Positions 9,276 to 17,726 of a stretch of 64,000 nucleotides of DNA are shown piece by piece. A model generated the notes under the pieces. The model had not been told where the DNA came from. It worked only from the letters and a program-made list of their open reading frames with translations, and did no database searches. This DNA comes from Mesorhizobium hawassense (lineage in GTDB: Bacteria > Pseudomonadota > Alphaproteobacteria > Rhizobiales > Rhizobiaceae): NCBI RefSeq assembly GCF_003289945.1, contig NZ_QMBP01000007.1, forward strand, positions 124,001 through 188,000, read 5' to 3'. Numbering within the stretch: position 1 is the first letter of the stretch; every line of letters begins with the position of its first letter. Position numbers and translations under genes: made by a program.

Positions 9276-10190
9276 ATGAGCTGGGAACTACCGCCGCTGG
9301 GAGCCATCCGCGTCTTTGAAGCTGCGGCCAGACTGGGCAGCTTCACCAAGGCGGCCGAAGAGCTCGGCATGACCCAGTCGGCCGCCAGCTATCAGATCAA
9401 GGTGCTGGAAGAACGCGCCGGAACGCCGCTTTTCTTAAGAAAAACAAGGCAGATCGCGTTGACCGAGGCCGGGCAGCAACTGGCGCCGCGCGCAACGGAC
9501 GCCTTCTCGTCACTCGCCGATGCGTGGGTCGCCACCAAGGGCGGCGCCACCGGTGTGCTCTCCGTCACGACCATGGAAACCTTTGCCACCAACTGGCTGG
9601 CCGTATGGCTCGGAACATTCCAGTTGATGCATCCGGATCTCGCCGTGAAGGTCAATACATCGCAGCGACTGGTCGATTTCTCGCGCGAGGACATGGATGT
9701 CGGGATAAGAACCGGCACCGGAAACTGGCCGGGGCTGACGGCGCATTATCTGTTCAAGGCGGACTACACGCCAATGCTCAGCCCGAGGCTGGCGGAGAGC
9801 GTCGGCGGCATCCACCACCCCGAGGATCTCTACAAGGTGCCGCTATGCTGTGCCTCGGATCCGTGGTGGAAAATCTGGTTCGAGGCGATGGGCGTGCCGT
9901 TCGAACCCGATCGCGTGATTGCGGGGCCGATGCTGGGGTCGCAGGCCTATGATGCCATGGCCGCGCTGACCGACCGGGGCGCCGCGATCCTCACCCGCAA
10001 CATCTACAGCGCCCTTTTGGCGAAGGGCCAGCTGATACAGCCCTTCGACGTCCTGGGATCCGATGGCGACGGTTATTGGCTGGTGCATCTGGAGAGCCGC
10101 CGCAACACACCCAAGATCAAAGCCTTCCGCGATTGGGTGTTGGCGCAGACGGCCGACATACGCGAACGCGAAAAGGGCGAGGCTCGGTAA
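9276..10190 (+). CDS. LysR-family transcriptional regulator, GcvA-like
   Basis: A 304-residue regulator. The N-terminal winged helix-turn-helix reads PPLGAIRVFEAAARLGSFTKAAEELGMTQSAASYQIK in two parts (residues 5-41), the typical form of the GcvA/AmpR subgroup. An effector-binding domain follows from about residue 93. In that subgroup the regulator usually acts on a divergent target, here the DUF1127 gene at 8997-9170 with a 105-base shared control region. The downstream PPOX gene could also be a target. The effector is unknown. Confidence 0.9.
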   Translation: MSWELPPLGAIRVFEAAARLGSFTKAAEELGMTQSAASYQIKVLEERAGTPLFLRKTRQIALTEAGQQLAPRATDAFSSLADAWVATKGGATGVLSVTTMETFATNWLAVWLGTFQLMHPDLAVKVNTSQRLVDFSREDMDVGIRTGTGNWPGLTAHYLFKADYTPMLSPRLAESVGGIHHPEDLYKVPLCCASDPWWKIWFEAMGVPFEPDRVIAGPMLGSQAYDAMAALTDRGAAILTRNIYSALLAKGQLIQPFDVLGSDGDGYWLVHLESRRNTPKIKAFRDWVLAQTADIREREKGEAR

Positions 10191-10328
10191 GGTAAGGTTG
10201 AGCGAAGCGACGTGGCGCGAACCTGGACGACGAACTGCCGTGAAGCCAAAGCCAGCTTGACATGCGTCAATGCTGTGCCTTCCCCATCCTCTACCGTCGC
10301 GTCGTCAGCAATGGCTTCGGAGGCGATG

Positions 10329-10781
10329 ATGGACAAGGAGATCAAGGACAAGATCCAGACGCTGTTGGATCAGCATCGGGTCATGACAGTTGCGACGCTC
10401 AGGGCGGACGGCTGGCCGCAGGCGACGACGGTGGGTTACGTCAACGACGGTCTCACCCTCTATTTCCTCTGCGGTCTGGACAGCCAGAAGGCGTCGAACC
10501 TCGCGCGAGACGATCGTCTGTCGCTGACCATCGACCACGACGCGCCGCAAGTAATGGAGATTACAGGGCTTTCCATGGCTGCGCGCGCGCATCCGGTCAC
10601 CGACCGGTCAGAAGCCGAAAAGGTATTGCGCATGTTGCCCATGAAATATCCGCCGCAGGTCTCGATGCCAGGCCCGATGCCGACGCCGGATCAGGTCCGG
10701 ATCTTCCGCGTGATGCCTTCCGTCATCTCCGTGCTCGACTACTCGAAAGGCTTCGGCCACACGGATCTCGTCACCGTCTGA
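10329..10781 (+). CDS. Pyridoxamine 5'-phosphate oxidase-fold protein
   Basis: A 150-residue split-barrel flavin/F420/heme-binding protein. The N-terminal half has HRVMTVATLRADGWPQATTVGY, in two strands of the PNPOx fold, followed by LTLYFLCGLDSQKASNLARD. It may bind FMN or a related cofactor; the reaction is unknown. Two adjacent ATGs (10326, 10329) follow GGAGG at 10319-10323; 10329 has the better spacing. It lies 138 bases after the LysR gene. Confidence 0.82.
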   Translation: MDKEIKDKIQTLLDQHRVMTVATLRADGWPQATTVGYVNDGLTLYFLCGLDSQKASNLARDDRLSLTIDHDAPQVMEITGLSMAARAHPVTDRSEAEKVLRMLPMKYPPQVSMPGPMPTPDQVRIFRVMPSVISVLDYSKGFGHTDLVTV

Positions 10782-10885
10782 AGGGCAACTCGCCGCTGGA
10801 CTAAAACGCCAAATCGGTTGACCCAAATCAAGGCATGGCCGCTTTTCCTGACGTCTCCTCGGATATCTTTCAAAGGAGACGGGAA

Positions 10886-11131
10886 ATGCCCGCAGAGACC
10901 ATAGTCGCCGTCGCTCTTATTCTGGCCTATTTCGGATCTTTCATGGGCGTGCTGGCCTACGCGCAATTCGCGGAATCGCGTCCGAAGGCACAAAAGCGCT
11001 TGAGTACCTTCGCGCTCAATTCAGTCCGCGTCGGCCACCATCTGCCCGCCACCGCCGAACCAGGCTTGCCATTGCCGCTCGTCGCCATGAAACACGTTGA
11101 GGTCGATGCGGCCGCTCACGCCGTGCGATAG
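10886..11131 (+). CDS. Small single-span membrane protein, 3' part overlaps lysozyme gene
   Basis: An 81-residue frame with a strong ribosome-binding site (AAGGAGAC) before the ATG. Residues 4-28 form a transmembrane helix (IVAVALILAYFGSFMGVLAY). The last 36 residues lie antisense to the end of the GH25 gene and have no membrane or domain character. The true ancestor may have ended earlier, with read-through after loss of a stop. No family is recognised. Confidence 0.5.
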   Translation: MPAETIVAVALILAYFGSFMGVLAYAQFAESRPKAQKRLSTFALNSVRVGHHLPATAEPGLPLPLVAMKHVEVDAAAHAVR

Positions 11132-12184
11132 GCCGGAGCCTGAATACTGCCAGAACACCCACTTGCGGCCTGGATAGACTTTTGACGGATGCGCCGCCAC
11201 CGCGCGCAGCCAGAATGGATAGTCCGGGAAGGCGCCGCGCAGGTTGTCGCGGTAGAAATCGGGGCTGGTGTAGATGATGGGACGCTGGCCGTAGTGGCGC
11301 TCCAGCTTGTCCATGAATACCTGCATCTTCTCCAGCACTTTTTCACGCGAAGGGCGCCGCTGGCAGGAGGAGTCGCCGTTCCACTCGACGTCGATGACCG
11401 GTGGCAGCGCGCCGTCGACCTTCGGCACGTTGCGGATGAACCAGTCGGCCTGCTCACCGGCGGTGCGGCACCAGTAGAAGAAATGATAGGCGCCGCGCTT
11501 CAGCCCGGCGGCGTCCGCATTGCGCCAGTTCCTCATGAACATCGGGTCGAGATGGTCGCCGCCGTCCGTCGCCTTGATGTAGGCGAAGTTGGCGCCTTGG
11601 GCGCGCAGCTTGCCCCAGTTGATGTCGCCCTGCCAGCGCGAGACGTCGACGCCGTGCACGGCCAGATGCCGCGGCGAGGCGCGGCCGAAATTGATCGGCT
11701 TGGCGTCGCGGAAAGCATAGCGGGTTACCGGCCCGGCAAGCATGGCGGGCGCGGCGCGCGACAGCCGCTTCGGCGGTGAGACGAGCGCTGCCTCTTGCAC
11801 CGGCGGCTCGGCGTTGTCCGGCAGGCCCTGCGGCGGGAAGTTCACCGTCTCCTCCTCGGCCAGGCCGAAGGGGCGCGAAGTCCCGTCGCCAGGGTGCGAA
11901 TTCTCGTCGATGGCGCCCGCGCTGTCCTCGCCTGAGCTGGCGTTCTCCTCATCAAGCAACGGCGCCGGCGGCTTCATGCGCGCCGCGCCCGACATCGAGG
12001 CCGTCTCGACGGTTCTTTCCGTCACCACGGTCCTCATGCCCTTCGGCACCGATGCGCTCGGCCGCACGACGGAACTCGTCGTCTCGTTGGACGGCATCTG
12101 CAATGCATCGACGCCCGACGTGGACGAGCAGCCGGCAAGGCAAAGCGATGCAAATAGGAAACCGACGACCCCTGAAATCCGCAT
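11021..12184 (-). CDS. GH25 lysozyme-like lipoprotein
   Basis: A 387-residue protein beginning with a lipoprotein signal whose lipobox is LAGC (about residue 18), so it is anchored in a membrane. A low-complexity linker rich in Pro, Ser and acidic residues (about 25-150) leads to a glycoside hydrolase family 25 domain. That domain shows GVDVSRWQGDINW, FAYIKATDGG and the catalytic Asp/Glu pair in PPVIDVEWNGD. GH25 enzymes cut the beta-1,4 bond of peptidoglycan. ATG 12184 is chosen because AGGTCAAG precedes it and it starts the signal peptide. A cell-envelope pair follows upstream (DUF2233, UppP). Confidence 0.9.
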   Translation of the reverse strand: MRISGVVGFLFASLCLAGCSSTSGVDALQMPSNETTSSVVRPSASVPKGMRTVVTERTVETASMSGAARMKPPAPLLDEENASSGEDSAGAIDENSHPGDGTSRPFGLAEEETVNFPPQGLPDNAEPPVQEAALVSPPKRLSRAAPAMLAGPVTRYAFRDAKPINFGRASPRHLAVHGVDVSRWQGDINWGKLRAQGANFAYIKATDGGDHLDPMFMRNWRNADAAGLKRGAYHFFYWCRTAGEQADWFIRNVPKVDGALPPVIDVEWNGDSSCQRRPSREKVLEKMQVFMDKLERHYGQRPIIYTSPDFYRDNLRGAFPDYPFWLRAVAAHPSKVYPGRKWVFWQYSGSGLSHGVSGRIDLNVFHGDERQWQAWFGGGGQMVADAD

Positions 12185-12340
12185 CTTGACCTGTACGCGA
12201 TACAAAACAGACCGAAGGCAGGAACGGCGCCGCCGGACAATCAGGCCATTCCTAACGAGAAATTACCAACAAAGTTTGAATCAAAATTTACCTTTGACGC
12301 GACCAAGCGATTCGCCGCGGCTTCCTGAAAGCGGTTTCAG

Positions 12341-13126
12341 CTAGCGCCTGAACACGCCGATCATCGGCCCGAGATTCCAGAAATCGTCGTTGCGGCCGAT
12401 GCCAGGCGCATAGAGGCTCGAAATCGAGCCGTCGAGGAACAGCGCGTTCGGGCAGCCGAGTTGATCACGGAACAGCCGCGCGAATTCGTGAAAGGTCACG
12501 ACGTCGTCCGAGATCGCGAAGACCGCCACGCCGTCGGCGCGCACGCCGACGCCGTCGCGGATCTTGCGCGAGGTGCCGTCAGCCTGGAATTTCGGATGCA
12601 GCTTGCCGTCGATGACCAGCATCGGCCCGGACTGGGTGGCGTAATCCACGCGTGGCGGGCGCTTCAGGTAATTCCTAGTGGCGCGCACCCCGGCCTTGCC
12701 GGCACTGAGGTAGAAGATGCCGTTGGGCTGCATCGAGAAATTGCCGGTTCCCGATCCGGTCTTGGCCGGCCTGACCTGCTGGCCGCGCTCGACATAGAGC
12801 CCGACTGGGGCGAGATCGGGATGATACATGCCGGCATTGATGCCGAAGAGCATGGTGCGCCCCGACGCTTGCTCGGCCGTGCGCAGATTGTGAAGCGACC
12901 GGTAGAGCTCGCCGTCCTTGTTCTTCCAGAACAGCTCGATGGAAAAATGCTTCGGATCGGTCTCGCAGACCAGATAGGTCGCGTTCTCGAAAGCCTGGTC
13001 GCGGCACGGCGGCAGCGCCGCCAGCCATTGGCCGAGGCCCATGCTGGCGCCAACGGCGGCCGGCACCGCCGATTTCACCAGCGTGGCCAGCAAAGGCACC
13101 GATTGCAGAAGCGTCACAAGATCCAT
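12341..13126 (-). CDS. Phosphodiester glycosidase-like (DUF2233) protein
   Basis: A 261-residue protein of the DUF2233/NAGPA family. Signatures are MLFGINAGMYHPDLAPVGL (two pieces), GNFSMQPNGIFYL and the C-terminal ALFLDGSISSLYAP. The family includes the enzyme that uncovers mannose-6-phosphate in animals and bacterial exopolysaccharide-related proteins (YdeR-type). A short N-terminal hydrophobic segment could be a signal anchor. Role and substrate are not known. It is 46 bases downstream of uppP and likely shares its transcript. Confidence 0.85.
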   Translation of the reverse strand: MDLVTLLQSVPLLATLVKSAVPAAVGASMGLGQWLAALPPCRDQAFENATYLVCETDPKHFSIELFWKNKDGELYRSLHNLRTAEQASGRTMLFGINAGMYHPDLAPVGLYVERGQQVRPAKTGSGTGNFSMQPNGIFYLSAGKAGVRATRNYLKRPPRVDYATQSGPMLVIDGKLHPKFQADGTSRKIRDGVGVRADGVAVFAISDDVVTFHEFARLFRDQLGCPNALFLDGSISSLYAPGIGRNDDFWNLGPMIGVFRR

Positions 13127-13172
13127 CGGCGCACCCGAGGGTCAGCTGTCGACATAGCGGATACGGAAGGCC

Positions 13173-14045
13173 CTAAGTGAGCCAGCCGGCGGCGACACTG
13201 ACGAGCAGCACCACGCCGAGCAGGCCGCGATAGATGACGAACGGCCATGCGGAGAAGCGTTCGAGCACACGCATCAGCCCCCAGATGGCGAAGAAAGCCG
13301 AGATCGATGCGACGATGAGGCCAACGGCCAGGATCGACCAGCCATGCGCGTCGAGATGCACCTTGTGCAGTTCCCAGAGCTCTTTCAGGCCGGCCAGCGC
13401 GATGGCCGGCAGGCCGAGCAGGAATGACAGGCGCGCCGCCTCGGGCCGGGCGAAGCCCAGCCCCATCGCCGCCGTCAGCGTCGAGCCTGAGCGCGAGACG
13501 CCGGGAATGAGCGCGCCGACCTGGGCGACGCCCACCAGCAGCGCATCGAGGATCGATGCCTGGCGCAGCATCAGCTTGTGGCTGGCGAAAATTTCGGCGA
13601 GCGCCAAAAGGAGCGCCATGGCGATACAGGCCCAGCCGATAACCGCCAGCCCGCGCAAGGGCGAATTGCAGGCGTTGAGCACGCCGGACAGCGCCAGGCC
13701 GGCAATGACGATCGGGATGGTGGCAAGCACGATGCTGATCGCGAGGCGGAAATGGCGGTCGCCGAAATCGCGGCGCGAGATCGCCGACAGCGATCCGAAC
13801 ACCACGTCCCTGACATCTGTCCAGAAATAGCTGACCACCGCCGCCAGCGCCGCCAATTGCATGGCGGCGGAAAAGGCCGAGCCGGGATCCTGCCAGCCGA
13901 GCACGGCCGGCACGATGCGCATATGCGCCGTCGACGAGATCGGCAGCAATTCGGTGATGCCTTGCACGATGCCCAGAAATGCCACCTTGACATAACCCAG
14001 GCCGACAAAGCCGGTATCCAGTCCTTGAGTGCAGACGTCGGTCAT
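13173..14045 (-). CDS. uppP: Undecaprenyl-diphosphatase
   Basis: A 290-residue integral membrane enzyme that removes a phosphate from undecaprenyl pyrophosphate, recycling the lipid carrier of cell-wall synthesis and giving bacitracin resistance. Two family motifs are clear: QGITELLPISSTAH (about residues 28-41) with the catalytic Glu and Ser, and PGVSRSGSTLTAAMGLG with the Arg. About seven transmembrane helices are visible. The start ATG gives an N-terminal stretch slightly longer than usual. Together with the DUF2233 and GH25 genes downstream it forms an envelope-related group. Confidence 0.95.
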   Translation of the reverse strand: MTDVCTQGLDTGFVGLGYVKVAFLGIVQGITELLPISSTAHMRIVPAVLGWQDPGSAFSAAMQLAALAAVVSYFWTDVRDVVFGSLSAISRRDFGDRHFRLAISIVLATIPIVIAGLALSGVLNACNSPLRGLAVIGWACIAMALLLALAEIFASHKLMLRQASILDALLVGVAQVGALIPGVSRSGSTLTAAMGLGFARPEAARLSFLLGLPAIALAGLKELWELHKVHLDAHGWSILAVGLIVASISAFFAIWGLMRVLERFSAWPFVIYRGLLGVVLLVSVAAGWLT

Positions 14046-14181
14046 CTCAATCCTTTTCCCCGCGCCTCGACCCCCGTCCGAGGCAAAAGTGAATCGTCAT
14101 TCGAAAAGCCCTCGAGGACAGGCTTAGCCTCACGGTAGCGTGATTCCAACTCACGGATTTGTAAGACGCCGCTAATCCTGC

Positions 14182-14209
14182 TTGACAACGGGTGCCGCCA
14201 TATTATTCT
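14182..14209 (+). promoter_or_regulatory. Sigma-70 promoter for the acetyltransferase-like gene
   Basis: TTGACA (14182-14187) and TATTCT (14204-14209), 16 bases apart, form a good promoter. The ribosome-binding site GGAGGAG follows at about 14237 before ATG 14251. Confidence 0.65.
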
Positions 14210-14250
14210 CTGCTAATCTTACGCTGTAAGGCAATCGGAGGAGCATCACC

Positions 14251-15183
14251 ATGTCGACCGCCGCCCTCTCGGAACTGCAGCCAGTCGTGCCGCCGGAAAA
14301 GCATGTTGCGGAGATCGCGATCGAGGAGGTCGGGCTTGATGTCAGCCGCGCCATCGAGCGTGCCGAAGTCGCTGCCTGGCTGGACCTTTACGAGGCGGCG
14401 CCCTCGGATTTCGCGGCCCGGCACGGGCTGTCTATCGCGCGTGACGGCGACCTTGTCTGGACCACCTGCACGACGATCCCGTTCATCCATTTCAACTGCG
14501 TCAAGAATATCGGTGTCGACGGCCCGGTCTCGGAAGCTGAGCTCGACGCGCTGCTTGCGCATTACCGCGATGCCGGCATCAGGCGGCCGTGGTTCTATAC
14601 CAATCCGCACACCGAGCCGTCGCGGCTGAGATGCTGGCTGGAAGCCCGCGGCCTGCAGCACCAGGGTGGCTGGGAGCGCATCTATCGTGACGCGACGCCG
14701 CTGGCCGCCGAACCGCTCTTCCCTGGCGACCCGCTCATCCCGGTTGACGATCCGGTGGTCGAGGAGGTCACGTCCGAGACGGCTTCGCAATGGGCCTCTT
14801 TCATCGATGGCAAATACAGGCTGCCCACCTCGCCCTGGCTCACGGCGCTTGTCGGTCGCAAAGGCTGGCATCACTACATGCTGAAACGTGGCGGCGCGGT
14901 CGCCGCTGCGCGCTCGCTCTTCATCGGCCCTGACGGCGCCGGCTGGAGCGGCATCGACGCGCCGGTGCCGGGCATCATGGCGCCGAGCTTCGATCTTGAT
15001 GCCATGCTTGGGGAAAGACTGGTTCGCGACGGCATCGCCGCCGGCGCGAAACTGTTTGTCGCCGATATCGAGGCGCCGCTCCCCGATCGCGACGGGCCGG
15101 CCTATCGCAATTACGACCGGCTCGGCTTCAAGCTCGCCTATTTACGCAGTCATTACAGTTACTTGCCCGCGCATTCCAGTTGA
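14251..15183 (+). CDS. GNAT-like (acetyltransferase superfamily) protein
   Basis: A 310-residue protein with two weak GNAT-type halves. The C-terminal half has a long stretch with GAKLFVADIEAP and YRNYDRLGFKLAYLRSHY, resembling the last strand-helix of acetyltransferases (YxxLGF). The N-terminal half does not show the acetyl-CoA P-loop. It may be a degenerate or two-domain acetyltransferase. The start follows a strong ribosome-binding site, and the gene is monocistronic behind its own promoter. Substrate unknown. Confidence 0.6.
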   Translation: MSTAALSELQPVVPPEKHVAEIAIEEVGLDVSRAIERAEVAAWLDLYEAAPSDFAARHGLSIARDGDLVWTTCTTIPFIHFNCVKNIGVDGPVSEAELDALLAHYRDAGIRRPWFYTNPHTEPSRLRCWLEARGLQHQGGWERIYRDATPLAAEPLFPGDPLIPVDDPVVEEVTSETASQWASFIDGKYRLPTSPWLTALVGRKGWHHYMLKRGGAVAAARSLFIGPDGAGWSGIDAPVPGIMAPSFDLDAMLGERLVRDGIAAGAKLFVADIEAPLPDRDGPAYRNYDRLGFKLAYLRSHYSYLPAHSS

Positions 15184-15201
15184 CGATTGCCTGGAGTTGC
15201 C

Positions 15202-15414
15202 TCAGCGGTACAGCCACTGCTTCAGGCAGCTTCTCGCCACCACATGCGCGGGTGGCACCGAAGCCTGGTCGATGCGAGAATCGTCGCCGGTCCTGCCGCG
15301 AGCCTTTTCCAGAAGCAGGCGAAGCTCGGCCGGCCGCACGCGGTCGCGCGCCATCACGAGCTGGATCATCGGGTCGTTCAAAAGCTCGTCCAAGGTGTTG
15401 ATGCTCTCGCTCAT
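15202..15414 (-). CDS. Small conserved hypothetical protein
   Basis: A 70-residue soluble, basic protein: MSESINTLDELLNDPMIQL at the N-terminus, then RVRPAELRLLLEKARGR. The start ATG 15414 is preceded by GAGGAGGCGACGG, a strong ribosome-binding site; a longer frame upstream lacks one. The amphipathic helix pattern suggests a protein- or DNA-interacting helix bundle. I do not recognise a family. Confidence 0.65.
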   Translation of the reverse strand: MSESINTLDELLNDPMIQLVMARDRVRPAELRLLLEKARGRTGDDSRIDQASVPPAHVVARSCLKQWLYR

Positions 15415-15554
15415 CCGTCGCCTCCTCGATGTCTGCCGCATGGCGCTTAGATAAGCAGCCAATGATGGCTCGCCAATGACGCTTTGCCGGCTATCTCGTG
15501 AATCGAAGATGAAATTTTTGTGCAGAGATGCGTCGAAATGAATCAGCCGACAAG

Positions 15555-15950
15555 CTACGCTGGCGGCGCGCCCTCATATTGCGGCAGACCATCGTCGAGC
15601 ATCACCCAGGGTTGCTTCGACGTGGTCCAGAAATGCATGTCGGGTTTGAACAGCGACGGGTCGTCGAGCGACCCCGACGTGACGCCGAGAATGCCCCTGG
15701 AGTCGCGCCGCGAGAACATCGTCGTGCCGCAGACCGGGCAAAAGCCGCGCTCGAGGTCCGGCGTGGAATTTATTGTCGCCACCGGCCCTTTGATGCTCAC
15801 ATCGTCGATGCGGAAGAGCAGGCGGGCGTTGAAGGCCGCGCCGATTGCCCTCTGGCAGATCCGGCAATGGCAGACCCGTTCGTTGATCGGCGCGGCATCG
15901 GCCCTGTAACGCACCGCGCCGCACAGGCACCCGCCTTCATATTTCGCCAT
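15555..15950 (-). CDS. GFA family (glutathione-dependent formaldehyde-activating-like) protein
   Basis: A 131-residue zinc-binding Mss4-like beta fold. Cys ligands are seen in GGCLCGAVRY near the N-terminus, CHCRICQRAIG, and CPVCGT, the three clusters of the GFA family. Family members include glutathione S-hydroxymethyl synthase-like enzymes, but most have unknown substrates. ATG 15950 is chosen for the AGGTGACGG ribosome-binding site. Confidence 0.88.
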   Translation of the reverse strand: MAKYEGGCLCGAVRYRADAAPINERVCHCRICQRAIGAAFNARLLFRIDDVSIKGPVATINSTPDLERGFCPVCGTTMFSRRDSRGILGVTSGSLDDPSLFKPDMHFWTTSKQPWVMLDDGLPQYEGAPPA

Positions 15951-16133
15951 CACCGTCACCTGTTTCGAGGAAATGCCGGCACGGTAGTGGCCGGCATGAC
16001 TGGGTCAAACAAAAAACATTGATGGGATGCGATCGCTCGGGGTGATGCGGGTGGCCCAATGACGTGTGCTCGCCCGCGATTGACAATCGCCAGCCGCCAG
16101 GCCCTGCTTACGGCGTCCGGCGGGAGGAGATTG

Positions 16134-17168
16134 ATGGCCGACATCGATACGATCGCGATTGCACCCTTGTTCGGTCCGCCCTCACCTGCCCGCGACCAGA
16201 CCGACTTGAGGATCATGGCCGCGGCCTCCGGCGTTGGCTTCATGGCGATCCGCGACTTTCCCGGCGACGATCGGCTGACGCCGCAGAACCGGGCCCGGCT
16301 GCTGGCGATCTTTGCGCTGCCTGAGACCGAAAAAGAGAAGCTGCTGCGCTGGAATTTCGACCGCACCAAACAGAATGTCTATCGCGGCTGGTTTCCGCTG
16401 CAGCCGACCGCCGTCTCCTATAAGGAAGGCATCGACATGGGGCCGGACATCGCCGACGCGCGGACCGCGCCCATAGGTTTCGATGCCAGTGATCCGCTCT
16501 GCGAGCCGACGCCGCTGCCTCTCGAAAGCGCCCTGCCCGGCTGGCGCCAGGCTGCCGCCGGCTACTACAAGGCGATGGAGACGGTCGGCAACGCGCTGCT
16601 GCGCTCGGTCGCACGCGGCCTTGGCCTTGCCGAGACCATTTTCGACGCCGATTTCGAAGGCGGCATCTCGACCTTGCGGCTCATCCGATACCCGCTGCGT
16701 GATGCAAGCAGCGGTGTCGATCTGAGCGGCCCCGACTTCTCCGTGCTGCACAAAGGCGAAACGCGAACGATCATCGGCCGCGAGCACGCTGATTCCGGTT
16801 TCGTCACCCTGCTGGCGCAGGACGGCGTCGAAGGCCTGCAGGCCAGGACCCTTGCCGGCGAATGGATCGACGTGCCGCCCGCCGACAACACGCTCGCCGT
16901 CAATTTCGGCCAGTTGCTGGAGCGCTGGACCGCCGGTCGGATGCGCGCAACCCGGCATCGGGTGATCGCGCCGAAGCAGACGCGCTTCTCGATTCCGTTC
17001 TTCTATGAGCCACGCGTCGACGCCGAGATCGCTCCACTGCCGCTCGAGGGCGCCGACCCCTTCGAGCCGTTTCTGTATGGCGACTATCTCTGGGACACGG
17101 CGACGAAATTCGTCGAGATGAGCGGCGTCAGGCATCTGCGTGAGCCGCGGCGGGCGAAAGCCTCGTAG
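16134..17168 (+). CDS. 2-oxoglutarate/Fe(II) oxygenase, isopenicillin N synthase-like
   Basis: A 344-residue non-heme iron dioxygenase. The C-terminal domain has the HxD...H iron triad: HADSGFVTLLAQD, then ATRHRVI, followed by RFSIPFFYEP with the 2-oxoglutarate-binding Arg. The N-terminal DIOX_N-type region is MADIDTIAIAPLF. Such enzymes hydroxylate or desaturate small molecules; the substrate cannot be read. ATG 16134 follows GGAGGAG. It is monocistronic. Confidence 0.9.
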   Translation: MADIDTIAIAPLFGPPSPARDQTDLRIMAAASGVGFMAIRDFPGDDRLTPQNRARLLAIFALPETEKEKLLRWNFDRTKQNVYRGWFPLQPTAVSYKEGIDMGPDIADARTAPIGFDASDPLCEPTPLPLESALPGWRQAAAGYYKAMETVGNALLRSVARGLGLAETIFDADFEGGISTLRLIRYPLRDASSGVDLSGPDFSVLHKGETRTIIGREHADSGFVTLLAQDGVEGLQARTLAGEWIDVPPADNTLAVNFGQLLERWTAGRMRATRHRVIAPKQTRFSIPFFYEPRVDAEIAPLPLEGADPFEPFLYGDYLWDTATKFVEMSGVRHLREPRRAKAS

Positions 17169-17199
17169 AGAGACCGCAGCCGGTTTAAGGTGGGTTGAG

Positions 17200-17317
17200 A
17201 TTCAGGTCAGGCCGAGTCGAAAACGGTGGCTTTCGAGAACCGGAGCGGAGCGTACTTGAAGTACGTGAGCACCGGAAGCGCAGAAAGTCGCCGTTTGAAG
17301 GCCGGCATCACCTGAAT
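17200..17317. repeat. Palindromic intergenic repeat (GTAC-centred)
   Basis: The outer arms are ATTCAGGT (17200-17207) and ACCTGAAT (17310-17317). The centre is GTACTTGAAGTAC (17253-17265), flanked by matching blocks AACCGGAGCG and GTGAGCACCGGAAGCG. The element is about 118 bases and nearly self-complementary. It resembles the dispersed intergenic palindromes of Mesorhizobium-type genomes and lies between convergent genes. Confidence 0.65.
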
Positions 17318-17329
17318 ATCAGCACACCT

Positions 17330-17578
17330 TTAGTGGCGCTTGGCCTGGACGAGATAGGCGTCGATCTCGGTCTCGCCAAGCCATTTGGCGGCTTCGAGCC
17401 GGTGCAGCCCCTCGACCAGGATGTGGCGCTTGCCGTCGTGGCGCACCTGGATCGGCGTCTTCATGCCATTCTCGAGGATGTCCTCGGCGAGATGGCGCAC
17501 GGTTTCGGGATGCAGCGTCTTGCGCCTCGCCGTCGGCACGTAGATGTCGTCGACCTTGACCTTTTGTACCCGCAGCAT
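17330..17578 (-). CDS. Single-domain ParB-like protein
   Basis: An 82-residue protein matching only the N-terminal ParB/Srx domain. RKTLHPETVRHLAEDILENG gives the helix, KTPIQVRHDGKRHILVEGL the strands and the conserved G-L-H-R motif (LVEGLHRLEAAKWLG). The helix-turn-helix and dimerisation parts of chromosome-partition ParB are absent. Roles of such domains include nuclease, CTPase or phosphorylation-like activities. ATG 17578 follows GGGAG. Confidence 0.82.
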   Translation of the reverse strand: MLRVQKVKVDDIYVPTARRKTLHPETVRHLAEDILENGMKTPIQVRHDGKRHILVEGLHRLEAAKWLGETEIDAYLVQAKRH

Positions 17579-17726
17579 GTCGGCTCCCGGCGAAAATCTC
17601 GCCCTGGCATGAAATAGTCGGTTTGCCGGATATCGCCAAGCGCGAGGGCACGCTGGCCCGATGCTTTCCATTTGACGCTTGGCCGGCCGATGGTCTCAAT
17701 GACGGCCTCGTGACCTCAGGTGTTCC

